A DNA stretch of 64,000 bases, from the NCBI GenBank assembly GCA_030549205.1, contig JAUKTV010000008.1:1-64000 (forward strand), read 5' to 3'. The position numbers and the translations under genes were made by a program. The DNA comes from Apiosordaria backusii. Lineage: Eukaryota > Ascomycota > Sordariomycetes > Sordariales > Lasiosphaeriaceae. The notes under the pieces were generated by a model that searched no databases, was not told where the DNA came from, and was given only the letters and a program-made list of their open reading frames with translations. Positions 9,432 to 18,984 of this stretch are shown piece after piece. How positions within the stretch are numbered: the stretch's first letter is position 1; every line of letters begins with the position of its first letter.

Positions 9432-11330
9432 TCAACCTGCTCCAAAAATATCTGCTACTCGTTGTTCGAGGCAGACGCGGAGACGCTCTGGCGCAACGGG
9501 GTGGCCGTACTTCTTGCAAAACTCATGGAGCTCGGCTCCGGTGAGAATTGTCATGGCCGCCTTGATGGTGGTGCGGTAAGCCGTGACGAACATGCCGACA
9601 AGCCTCTCCAATTTCCCTGCGCCAAAATGACCATGGGTCAGGCACAAGAATCTCGTTGCCAGCTTCAGGATCAGCGTATCCAGGCTGTCACGGATTGGGC
9701 GTTGGTTCCAGCACTGCTGGACAAGCCGTGCGACGTCGGCTTGCATCTGAAGATGGTCCACATCTGGCTGCGGCTTCGGGAGAGAAAACGCCATCCTGAA
9801 GCGGTCCAAAAGGACGTAACTTGGCCAGTAGGCAAACTGGCTCAAGACCTTGGACAACGGCATTGCTGCGTCGACGCGCGAGCACCAGATCCTCAAGGCA
9901 AGATAACAATCCAGAACCTCGCTCATCACGCCTCGAGGAACAAAGCCCTCCTTGCAGACAGCAGGTCCAAGACACAGGGTGACGGATTTGACAAGGTCGG
10001 TCTCCGTATCCCTGTCGAATTCGAGCCAGAACTGGACACCAGAAAAGTGTTTCAAGATGCCACTCCGAGCTGCCGTTTCTGTCAGAATTGACCAGTCGTG
10101 ACCGCAAACCTGGTGGAATGCCTCCAAGCTTGGAATGGCAACCTTCCAAGGCTGGGTTGTGTCGCGATCCACTGTGTGTCTCCAGTACCCCACCACGCAA
10201 TCATGGTCAGGGGGCACGATTGGCCTCGGAGCCTTGTAGCGTCTAGCGAAGCGCTCGACAGCCATTCTGTTCACCGGGTTACTCTCCCACGATGAACTCT
10301 CAGCTTCTTCGACAGAGAGCCACTCTGCAACCAGGTCCCAACCGAGATCCGATGTGGTACTCTGGCTATCAGTGTGTAAAACTGAAGGCGAAATGGTGGA
10401 CCCCGGAGACGTTAGCTCGGGAGCTTCCCGTCTAAAAGTCTGATCATCCTCTGGCCCAACCAAGGGATTAGAGGGAATTGGTTCCTGGTCGGCAGAGCGC
10501 GCCCGCACGGCGAGCTCCTCCTCCATGTGTTCAAACCAATCAATAGGCCCAGCTGGCCCAAAGATGGCTGGGTCCCATTGAGGCTGTTCTTGCTGAGGCC
10601 GATGTCTGACATCTTGGCTGCCACTAGCGACCTCACGGTGTCTGATTGTAGAGGCAGAGCGCGCCCGTATGGCAAGCTCTTCCTCCATGTGTTCAAACCA
10701 ATCAAGAGGCCCGGGGGGCCCAAAGATGGCCGGATCCCATTCAGGAGTCACGTTGCTACCATGTGGCTCCGATGCGAGATTCAGGTCATGCTGTGCAAGA
10801 CTCTGAAGCATGGCATGCCCGGTAAGGAGCTCTTGATCCGAGGTGTGAGAGCCGGGGCTCAGAGAACCGACTTGCTCGAGCTCGCTGACGACAAACAGGT
10901 CGGAAAGCTGGCGACGGCAGGCCGCGGCGGCAACTTTCATGTAGTAGTAACCGGCGTAGTCCTTGGAGGGATGCTTGCGTGAGGCTGTCTCCAGCTCAAG
11001 GTAGCTCCCTAACTGGCTCTCCCACGGGAAGATGATGGAACGAGCCGTGAAAAAGGCCTTCCAGATCATCATGTGGAATGCCTCGTGGCAAACCTGACAC
11101 GGCTTCACGGTTGGCGGCATGAACAGCCAATCGAGGCAATCTTGGGCACGGTTGGAATATTCCACGATGAACCCGAGTTTGTTCAGGCCGAACCCTCCCT
11201 GCTGAATCCAGTGGGTGGCGAGCGACTCGAAACTTGACATGAGACGTCGAAATTGCCCATCGCCGTAGCAATAGGCCTCTCTGGGCGTTACGGGTCCCCA
11301 TTCAGGGCCCGGAGAAAAAAAGTCTTCCAT
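9432..11330 (-). CDS. Intact member of an unrecognised island gene family (632 aa)
   Basis: This is an intron-less frame of 632 codons. I start it at the ATG at 11330 (MEDFFSPG), because the frame upstream of it is an AC-rich leader with CAACAACAAC and a shared promoter-like box. The N-terminal 130 residues hold a Trp/Cys-rich domain with the motif CQVCHEAFHMMIW. A low-complexity middle contains a duplicated segment (WDPAIFGP-GP-DWFEHMEEELA) repeated some 60 residues apart. The C-terminal 220 residues form a second domain with FWLEFD and a VTLCLGPA signature. Fragments of the N-domain recur at 21.4 and 29.5 kb, and the C-domain recurs in the gene at 18985-20946, so these are paralogues. This is the only clearly undamaged copy. 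I do not recognise the family. No signal peptide or membrane segment is seen. Confidence 0.8.
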   Translation of the reverse strand: MEDFFSPGPEWGPVTPREAYCYGDGQFRRLMSSFESLATHWIQQGGFGLNKLGFIVEYSNRAQDCLDWLFMPPTVKPCQVCHEAFHMMIWKAFFTARSIIFPWESQLGSYLELETASRKHPSKDYAGYYYMKVAAAACRRQLSDLFVVSELEQVGSLSPGSHTSDQELLTGHAMLQSLAQHDLNLASEPHGSNVTPEWDPAIFGPPGPLDWFEHMEEELAIRARSASTIRHREVASGSQDVRHRPQQEQPQWDPAIFGPAGPIDWFEHMEEELAVRARSADQEPIPSNPLVGPEDDQTFRREAPELTSPGSTISPSVLHTDSQSTTSDLGWDLVAEWLSVEEAESSSWESNPVNRMAVERFARRYKAPRPIVPPDHDCVVGYWRHTVDRDTTQPWKVAIPSLEAFHQVCGHDWSILTETAARSGILKHFSGVQFWLEFDRDTETDLVKSVTLCLGPAVCKEGFVPRGVMSEVLDCYLALRIWCSRVDAAMPLSKVLSQFAYWPSYVLLDRFRMAFSLPKPQPDVDHLQMQADVARLVQQCWNQRPIRDSLDTLILKLATRFLCLTHGHFGAGKLERLVGMFVTAYRTTIKAAMTILTGAELHEFCKKYGHPVAPERLRVCLEQRVADIFGAG

Positions 11331-11455
11331 TGAGTGTCGATTTCGCTGAATGATGAACGAAATCGAGGCGTTGGTGTTGTTGTTGTTGTTATTGAGGGAA
11401 AACCAAGCTTGGCAAGTCGCTAAGGTATTTTGGATTTTGGAATCTGACCAAGTCT

Positions 11456-11472
11456 GGAAAAGTGGGGCCAAC
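11456..11472 (-). promoter_or_regulatory. Shared upstream box, copy 1
   Basis: The plus strand reads GGAAAAGTGGGGCCAAC, which is GTTGGCCCCACTTTTCC in gene orientation, 126-142 bp upstream of the ATG at 11330. Near-identical sequences lie at similar distances upstream of the island genes at 21468, 24385 and 29607. A conserved position ahead of genes with diverged coding sequences suggests a promoter element or a shared origin by duplication. Confidence 0.55.
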
Positions 11473-11479
11473 AGAAGAG

Positions 11480-12355
11480 TCATTCCTACAACGAACCAAG
11501 ACCCTGTTCACTTCACCAGCCAAACCATATCCCGGGTGTGAGGAATAGGGAAGAACATTCAAGCTTGCATCTTGGGATTTCACAAGTAAAGCCTGGGACG
11601 CAAGCTGGGCTAAGACTGGTGTATCATCAAACTCCAGAAGAATACAGTTACAAAATATATTGACTTGGCAATGGACGCTACAACAACTACTTAGCAAACA
11701 GTGGTTTCGTTTCCACGTCATTCGGCTTAGGGCAGTAGAACCAACTGTAGTAGTCCTCGAGCTAGAGCCAGAACAGAAGCGTTGCAGATTTGTTGAAGAG
11801 GGGAAGGACGGTTTCTTCCCAGCAGTTGTAGGAGCTAAGAGAATTTAGGACGGGAGTTGCACAAGGTTCCTGGGACCGGCGACATATCAAGTAAATCAGC
11901 TAGATTTAATTCTTAAAAGACTTTAACAATTGCCGCCATGTTCCAAGAAAAGAACCAGCTTGCCAAATCCATCTCTCAAAGCCTTGACAGGTAAGCTAAA
12001 CCGCGATACCCTCAAGCCAGACAAATAGAGACCAGAAAACAAGTAAAGCCTAACATAAGGTAAACTGGAATGAGGAACCTGGAAGTTATCAAGATAAATG
12101 TAGGGAGGAATAGGAAAACGGGAAGCTTTTGGCAGAGATTGGAGACGGGTTGGGACTGGAAGGGCAAGAGGTTGACATGGGCTAGAATGAAATCAGACGG
12201 GGAAAGACCAGCATAGAAAGAATCAGGTAAAATACAGACTACAAGCAACACGGTCACATACATTACATCACGGCAAAAGTCACAGATAAGGGAGCCAAAG
12301 GTCACAGACTAGTCAAATATCAATTGCTCAGCCTATGAAAGCTACATGCCGCCCT
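11480..12355. other. Intergenic region, no gene seen
   Basis: Nearly 900 bp lie between the start of the 9432-11330 gene and the end of the decayed gene at 12356-13802. Open frames are short (under 115 codons), overlap on opposite strands and show no domain. The minus-strand frame at 12012-12305 is hydrophobic but lacks support. It is probably promoter plus 3' untranslated sequence. Confidence 0.4.
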
Positions 12356-13802
12356 TTACTGCTGCCTCACTCTGACAAACAGTATAAAGATGCGCCCCTG
12401 CCTAGACAAGAGAGCTCTGTGGGCAGACAACCGCAAAGTCATTAGACTGGGCTGTGGCCACCCATTGCCCTCATTGCCAAAGGCTGTAGTGAGCCTCTCT
12501 TGATAGAGACTCACCCCTTCGTCAACGTCCACCCACTCGCGGCCATAGAGGGGCGCAAAGACGACGTCAACAACATCCCCAACATCTAGAGACTGGACAT
12601 AGGCGTCGGCGCCCTCGATGTTGACAACCATCTCCACAAAGCGGAACTCACCGCTTTGGTTCGTAATGGTCTGGATGGGATCGTGCGAGCCATAGGGCTG
12701 CAGCTCGTGGCGGAAATTGTTAAAGACGTCGCGCTCGGACAAATGCCGGCTCTGACGGTTTGCCACGCGAGACCTGGGATAAATCCTGTTGATGGAAATC
12801 AGCCCAGGCCTCTGGGGATAAATTCTCAAAGGGCCATTGAGGGCCCCATAGGGAACTTGTGGGGGCGGAGTCAGGGACTCGCCAACACCATCATCATCGG
12901 CTTGTTCTTCCGCTCGGTTGTCATTGACACCGTGGGCCTGAACAGCATCTTCCGCTTCTTGCGCTTGGTTTTCGTTGCCACCGTCGTCATTATTAGACTC
13001 GGGTGTGTTGCTGGGAGTGGCCGCACGACGGGGACTCCTGACGGAGGGCACGCCAGAAGGTCGGCGATACGGATGCAATCTTTGATCTTGGATCGAGGAT
13101 GCCCGACGTGCTTGGTTGTCTGCATCAACACCTCGATCATTACCGAGATTAAGCTCTTGGAGCCGAGCCGACAACAGCCGAGATGCCAATCCGGTCGCCG
13201 TCTAAGGGACCTCTGAAGGCGTAGATAAACCAGGTCGCGACAGTGTAAATCTAGGCAGACGGCCCACCTCAGGCTGGACGGGACCAACGATGGTTTCTCG
13301 GGGGCTGGCCAGCATGCTGCTGCCGCTACTGGACCAGCTACCATGACCATGGTAGCCATGGGATGGGCGACGGCTGTTCTCGGCACGGTCTGGATAAACT
13401 TGGAAGTCAATGCTATTTCGATCTTGCTGGCGTTTGCCGTCAGCACAGTCTCGGTAGCTTCGGTGGTCACTTGGCTCAGGGTCAAGTCTGCTGCCATCCC
13501 GACGTGGCAAGCCCATCCCCTGTGGAGGGATGAACCGGCCGTGGGTGGCGTCTTGGGCTCTGGCTCGCATGCCGCGGCTCGGGCCTTGATTGACGGATGC
13601 TTCGGGAAAGAGGTCTTTATAACGTGGCAAGCCCCATCCCTTGCGAAGGGTTTCTGTGGGCCTGCTCTTGAGCTCTGGCTGGCGTGCCGCCGCTGCTCTG
13701 GTTGCGGTCGCTGGGACCTTGAAAGGCATCTGCCTCGGGACTGGGAGGGCTGGGACGCCAAGGTGGTGAACGCATTGTGTTGAAATTGATTGACGGTGGC
13801 AT
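12356..13802 (-). pseudogene. Decayed island gene with frameshift and amber stop
   Basis: Coding-like sequence starts at the ATG at 13802 (MPPSINFN) and ends at 12356, about 480 codons. It contains an internal duplication. A segment ending QGMGLPR-type occurs twice (DNA near 13500-13540 and 13620-13660). The second copy carries GGGG where the first has GGG (C-run at 13632-13635), which shifts the frame by one. Downstream an in-frame TAG (13202-13204) splits two frames that are otherwise in phase and read smoothly across it, as expected from CAG to TAG. The 278-codon 3' part is well preserved: an acidic middle rich in N, D and E, then a globular end with VVDVVFAPLYGREWVDV. No known domain was recognised. 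An intron removing the TAG cannot be excluded, but no convincing splice pair is visible. Confidence 0.6.
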
Positions 13803-14027
13803 GGTCAATCGAAATCGTTGCGCGACTCTTTTGTTGCAAAGTGGAAAGACAAAAAGGAAAGTCAGAGACCAGACAAAAAGGAGTGGGTGGGGCTAGTCAT
13901 GTCACGTTGTTACAAGAGAGAGAAGGCACGACGGAACAGAGCATAGGCAGGCACAATCAAAATGTTAGTGACAATGCCACCCATTCTTCATTTGCTACGT
14001 CACGCTAAAAAACTAAAACCCAGTGGC

Positions 14028-16247
14028 TTAATAATGACTCTCTAACAGGGCATGGAAGTCCCGTCCTTTGTTGCCCTTAGGGGGAAACAAGTTGTCCATC
14101 ACTTGAAAGACGGCCTTGTCCGACACAGCGGCCATCATGGTGGTGGTGTAGCCAGTGCTGCCCTCCCTGTCTTGCCGCTGCAGCCCAAAGTGAACCCCGT
14201 ACGAATCAGGAGGCGGCGGCACATGGTCGTCGGCCCAGCCAAGGGCTCCGGTTTGACCTCGACGGCCTTGATGACATCCAGTGTTTGGATTCGATCGTCG
14301 TTACATGCAAAAACGACAAGGTTTGGCAAAATTGCCCTAACCAGTGCCGCTTCCACTCGTAACAGTTGTTCTTGGCTCAGCTCACCCGAGAACCCGTCCA
14401 TCATGCCGTCCGAATCCGAGTTGAGCATGCTGCGCATGTGCTGCTCAACCAAGGCCAGCCGGGGGTACCCAACGACGAGATTGGCGGCCCCCAGCCGAAG
14501 CTGATCGTCGTCTTTTGCCGTCTTGGCCCGATGAAGAAGTCCCAAGGCAAGCCAGATGCGGCCCCGTGCTGCCAGTGCTGCCCCTGTTCCTGAACAGGCG
14601 GCTTGACACAGCTCGTAGGTAGGTTCCGTGTCCGATATGCTGCGCCGGATAATCGTCCGAATCCCAAGACGGCTTACAGCTGCAATCGCCGCCAGCGTGT
14701 GCCTGACCAAAGCATGCTCTTCCCGTCCGAGGGCAACAACCAGCATGGCCTCGTAGACGCTAACGGCCCTTCCCGTGACCAGTAACTTTTGGACAGGAGA
14801 GCCCCAGTCCTGGGAGACAAAAAGTCCAGGTTGTTTCATGGCGTCTGTGATTTTATCTCCCGGCTCCGCCGCCGAAAGGTTCACCAGCCCCCATCTGCAC
14901 AGCTGCCGTATGGACTCCAGGAACCACCTGCGAGTTTTTCGAAAGGTCTCCATGTCAAATGGGAAGATGGGGAAATCTTCAAGGCACCACCACATGGAAT
15001 CCAGCGCCCCAGGCATACCATGCTGTAACCCGCTGATGCAACACACGAGAAGCTCAAAGATGTCGCCTGACCAGGGGAAATGATCAATAGGTTTTAGACT
15101 AGATGTTGCTGGACCGGCCCAGACGAGCTCGTTGTGAGCTGGATCCTTATCCAAATTGAGGGCACCTAGCCTCCGGAACTCGGCAGCGGGAGCCCGCTCT
15201 GGAAGCTTGACGGCTTGTCCAAGCCGCGTATCCTACTGGCGGATCCATATCTTGCGAGGGAGTATGCCAATGTGACAAGGACCACGGATGGCGGGGGTAC
15301 CTAAACCGAAATGAAAAGTCCACCAAGAGGAGAAGGGCGAAACGCCGGTGGGCCAAGTCCGTCATTCGACCCCATTGTCGATGAAACTCTTGCCCAGTCA
15401 GTACAAGAATCTAGACGCCAGAATCCTCATCTTAGCACTGTGCCAGATAGGACTGCATCTGCAAACAGACCTCCAAAGGAAGCATGCATGACCCAAACAC
15501 CACATCGGAAGGACCAAGCTCGGGGGCACCAGTATTGTGGTCCAAGGCTCGGATAACGCTTTCGAGGATGGTACCCAGCTCGACGGGCTGATCATCGTGA
15601 ACGGGCCCGATGCGGATTTGAAACTTTGCCTTCAGAATTGAGCAGTGAAGGAAGCTCGGGTCCAGCGAGCCGCGATGGAGAAAATGGCGAGACAAGGCTC
15701 TCTCCGTCCAAATGCATTGTCTTGAAGGAGAAAGAACCAAGACGGTTGCGTGAGTCTGCACGCCATGATCGTTGGCGAGCTCGGCTAGACGTCGGATGTG
15801 CCACGCGACGGCCATGAGGAGAAGGAACGGATACCGACCGCCATGGGTGTCAAACACCACGACGGATGTTCCGATGGCCTCCAATGCTTCCGGCTCTCCA
15901 TCATGAAGGAGAGAGGCAATCTGGGCATAGGTCTTGGCAAGCACCGCAGGCATGGTGTGCCGCAGGGACTCGATGGCATGCTGATCTGGCTAAACCAACA
16001 CGGGAGGGGAGCTTGTTTCGGCTAGGCCAGGCCGTCGGGCAAGTGCTGCCATGACATGTCTGACATCGTCGGGTGATGAGCAGTTATACTGCACATGAAT
16101 AAACGAAACCCCAGCGTTTGCAGGGCTCCGAACGTTTGCTTGGGCCAGAAAGTCGCTCCATTCTTTCTTAGGCGCTGCTGGCGACGCCGACGGGGACGAG
16201 TGGCAATTGATGGTATTGCGGCTGTTCATCGCGTCGTCGTCGTCCAT
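14028..16247 (-). pseudogene. Decayed island gene with multiple stops and two frameshifts
   Basis: A long coding-like stretch runs from the ATG at 16247 (MDDDDAMNS) to about 14028, roughly 740 codons. It is broken by in-frame stops at 15990-15992 (TAG), 15398-15400 (TGA), 15362-15364 (TGA) and 15233-15235 (TAG), and by apparent single-base frameshifts near 15432-15440 and near 14252. Between lesions the sequence reads as protein: an N-terminal domain with hydrophobic strands (GRYPFLLLMAVAWHIRRL), and a Leu/Ala-rich helical C-terminal part of about 300 residues (14135-15154 is open). The final 40 residues are in a third frame and end at 14028. No domain was recognised. Some gaps could be introns, but the in-phase readings across stops argue for mutation. 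Confidence 0.55.
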
Positions 16248-16660
16248 GTTGCGAGGGAGTTGTGATGTTGAGAGTTTGCCGTAGCAAGAAGAAAATTACA
16301 TGCGGGGTCAGGGTAGGTGCTTCCTCAGCGGGTGCCTTGCTGGGAGCCATGAAGAAAGCTCTATTTGCCTTATTTGCTCATGACATCATGGATACAGCTT
16401 TATCTGCTTGACATACCTCAGTACCTAGAGATGGCTTCGCTTGCATGTTAAAATACATATATCACTGCTCGGACAAGTATCACTTTGGAAAGAACACACA
16501 TTATGCAACAAAACACAGTCACAATTACGGAACCGGCAGCACAAAGAGACAAGGAGTGGCAGACAACAAGATTGTATTGAGTCTACCAAAAAAAGAAAAG
16601 GTTGCCCATCAAAGCGGCATCATGAGCACATGACACGTCGAAGGGATGCCAGAATGGACT

Positions 16661-18448
16661 TTAGGAAATGTCCATGCTGTTGTTGAAGGCAGCGTGTTGT
16701 AGTGTCAACTTGGCTGGCCGTGGAGCAGAGGGGGTCTCCTGTCGACGCCACTGCCTGCAAAAGGCAGGGAAAATGGTATCGGCAATGACGTCCTTAGCCT
16801 CAAAGCAAACATTACTGTACTCCCTGCCGCAGATCTTGTAATCAGGACCTGTTGCCATTGTGTCCAGCCAGGTGTTTAACCACCAGCAAACAGACTGCTT
16901 GTCAAAAGCAAACACGCGCTTCTCGTCACGGTTCTTTCTGGTCAGAACTTTGGAGCCGCTGTCCGTTTGCTCCCACTGAAAGGTAAACTTTCCAAAGGTT
17001 ACCAGCCGGATCAAAGGCTGTTGAGCAGGTCGATCCCAGCCTCCCTTTGTGATGTAACTGCCTGGGATTAACCAGTCCCGTTGGACAGTAGGCTCTTCAG
17101 GGTGCGGCATGACGTTGATGGCCTTGCGCGTCTTGAGGACGTTCATTGCTTCCTCCTTGAAGTTCTCGAAAAGAAGCGGTTTGACATCCTTTTCCATGTC
17201 TTGACTGAGAGACTTGGCCCTATACAAGCTGGGCACGATTCGGTCGACCACAAACTTGCTCTTGTAGTTGTAGTGGTCGTCGGCAATCTGGTCGATCCAA
17301 TCTTTCACGAGTTGGGCTTCTGATTCACCCCAGGCTGGGTCCCGAGGGAGCAGAGCAGCATCGTGAAGCCCCTTGGCAAACAAGGAAGGGTGCTTCTTGC
17401 CTCCCAGATCATTTGAATCGGTATCTTTGATGGTAGCAATTTTGCGGCCATACCCGAGGCTCCAAGGGACCCGTGGGACGCCCTGGAGGCTGCCCATGAT
17501 TTGCACAACCTCGTTCTCTGTCTTGCCCAGGAGCCTGTGCTGCTCGGCCAGGAAGTCGGAGAACGCAAACTTGCCAGACAGCACTTGTGGCATATTGACG
17601 CGATCTGCGAGCAATATGACACCCAGCGTACTGTGGCTTGGGAGCTTTTTGCACCTGTCTAAGATATGAGTCATGGAGTTGCAAACACCACACTGAACGA
17701 GAGCAGCACCAGTGTTGGGGTCAGGCATGGCGCAACCTTCTTCTCGATGCTCTGTGGACCCGCATGCGGCGCAAGCGGGAACAACATGGCCGATCTTGAT
17801 TGCGGTCTCTCGATCCTGCAGGGCAATGTGGGGAGGCACGAGCTCGGCTGAGATCTTGATGATGGTGCCGCGGGGCATCAAGTTGGCCTTGTGGAGCATG
17901 GTTGCGCCGAAAGCTTCCACCGACTCGGGAGTCGCCGTGATCTTGACATTGTAGAAATAATGGCCTCAATCTTGGACATACCAATCAAGGTCGTCGGTCT
18001 TGGACTCCAGGTGCAAGCTAAGATTGGCAGGATGTTTGTTCTTCTTCTTAACCCAAACTTCGCCAATCGAGCGCTCGGGGAGCAATTTAATGCCATCCTT
18101 GGACCAGAAGGCCTTCTCCTCAGGCGTAAAAGTCGCATCGTCACCCGGAGGGCACTCGAGGTAAGCCCGGGCATCGACAGTAGGCTTGTCCTCTGTCGGC
18201 GGGTTGCGTCTGGGCATGACGCGGCTGTCGCGGCTGTCTGGCCTCTTCCACCCTTGGGATGACGAAGCAGGGCTTTCGTGTTCCTGTTTGTCGCATTGTC
18301 TCTTCCAATTAAGATGGAGAGGAAGGGTGCTATGGGATGCGGCGCGGCTTTGTGAAGGCGCGGCCGCCTGAGGGCCATTGCTTTGGGCTGGGGCCGGCCA
18401 AAACAACCGGTCACCCGCAGGTATGTTATCTTCGCCTGAAGCCATCAT
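16661..18448 (-). pseudogene. Island gene with two CCHC zinc knuckles, interrupted by one TGA
   Basis: A frame of 596 codons from the ATG at 18448 (MMASGEDN) to 16661 is broken only by a TGA at 17966-17968 (codon 161). The reading is in phase on both sides, so a CGA to TGA change is the simple explanation. After it comes a domain with two tandem CX2CX4HX4C zinc knuckles (CAACGSTEHREEGC at about codon 222, then CGVCNSMTHILDRC about 25 residues on). Such knuckles usually bind single-stranded nucleic acid. The C-terminal 250 residues are globular, with conserved-looking Trp and Cys. The N-terminal part is Pro/Ser-rich and basic. A GTATGT at 17978 resembles a 5' splice site, but its nearest downstream AG gives a 40-nt intron that breaks the frame. 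It could still be functional if the TGA is a sequencing error. Confidence 0.6.
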
Positions 18449-18744
18449 GAAAAAAAAGATTTCTAAGTATTTCGAAGTAGTTAGTAAATTCGCAAGACAA
18501 AGATTTCGAAATGAATCCGCGGCAGATGCCTGGGGTAGGTCGACTTACTTCGCGATGGTGGTGATGTTGCTTGAAGAGTGAAAAGGAAAAAACCTGTGCG
18601 AGGGTCTGGGGGAATAATACCACTGCTGAAATAGTGGGGAGGCGGGGCTTGCGCCAAGCGCGTGACCCAGCCAATCAAGAACAGGCAAACGCCAAGACAC
18701 AGCTGTCAATCCTGGGCATGCACCAGTTGGCTGCAGCCTCCTGT

Positions 18745-18774
18745 CACAAGCACAAGCACAAGCACAAGCACAGG
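18745..18774. repeat. Hexanucleotide microsatellite (CACAAG)n
   Basis: Five near-perfect CACAAG units lie in the intergenic stretch between two minus-strand island genes. They look like an ordinary simple-sequence repeat. Confidence 0.8.
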
Positions 18775-18922
18775 ATGCGAAGCAAGATCTTGCAGCAACA
18801 TAAATGTCAGATTATGGGGTGGAAAACAATGAAAAAGCGAGGAGGCTGGCAAATGACACAAGTTACGCTGCGAAAACATATCACATCACGGGCACACATG
18901 CAAAGGATCAAAGGTCACAAGG

Positions 18923-18969
18923 AAAAAAAAAAAGAATTTATTATCAAGTCATGCCCCCTAATGGGACAT
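18923..18969 (-). promoter_or_regulatory. Conserved 3' hairpin plus A/T-run element, copy 2
   Basis: Eleven A residues (18923-18933) are followed by ATGCCCCCTAATGGGACAT (18951-18969), which can pair ATGCCCC with GGGACAT around CTAAT with one mismatch. It lies 16 nt past the stop codon of the gene at 18985-20946. Placement and sequence match copies near 9400 and 28770. Confidence 0.6.
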
Positions 18970-18984
18970 GACGACCACGGCTAA

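Noticed and set aside
12871..13839. 322-codon minus-strand frame as a separate gene
   Set aside because: It overlaps the better-supported frames of the 12356-13802 gene, and its composition (Arg, Ser, Leu, Thr) is typical of an out-of-frame reading.
17939..17978. A 40-nt intron (GTATGT to CAAG) removing the TGA at 17966
   Set aside because: It is too short, ends in AAG and shifts the frame downstream, whereas the unspliced reading is in phase on both sides.
16661..18448. Zinc-knuckle gene as a retrotransposon Gag
   Set aside because: No reverse transcriptase, integrase, protease or LTR is seen nearby, and the other domains do not look like Gag. Kept as an open check rather than a call.
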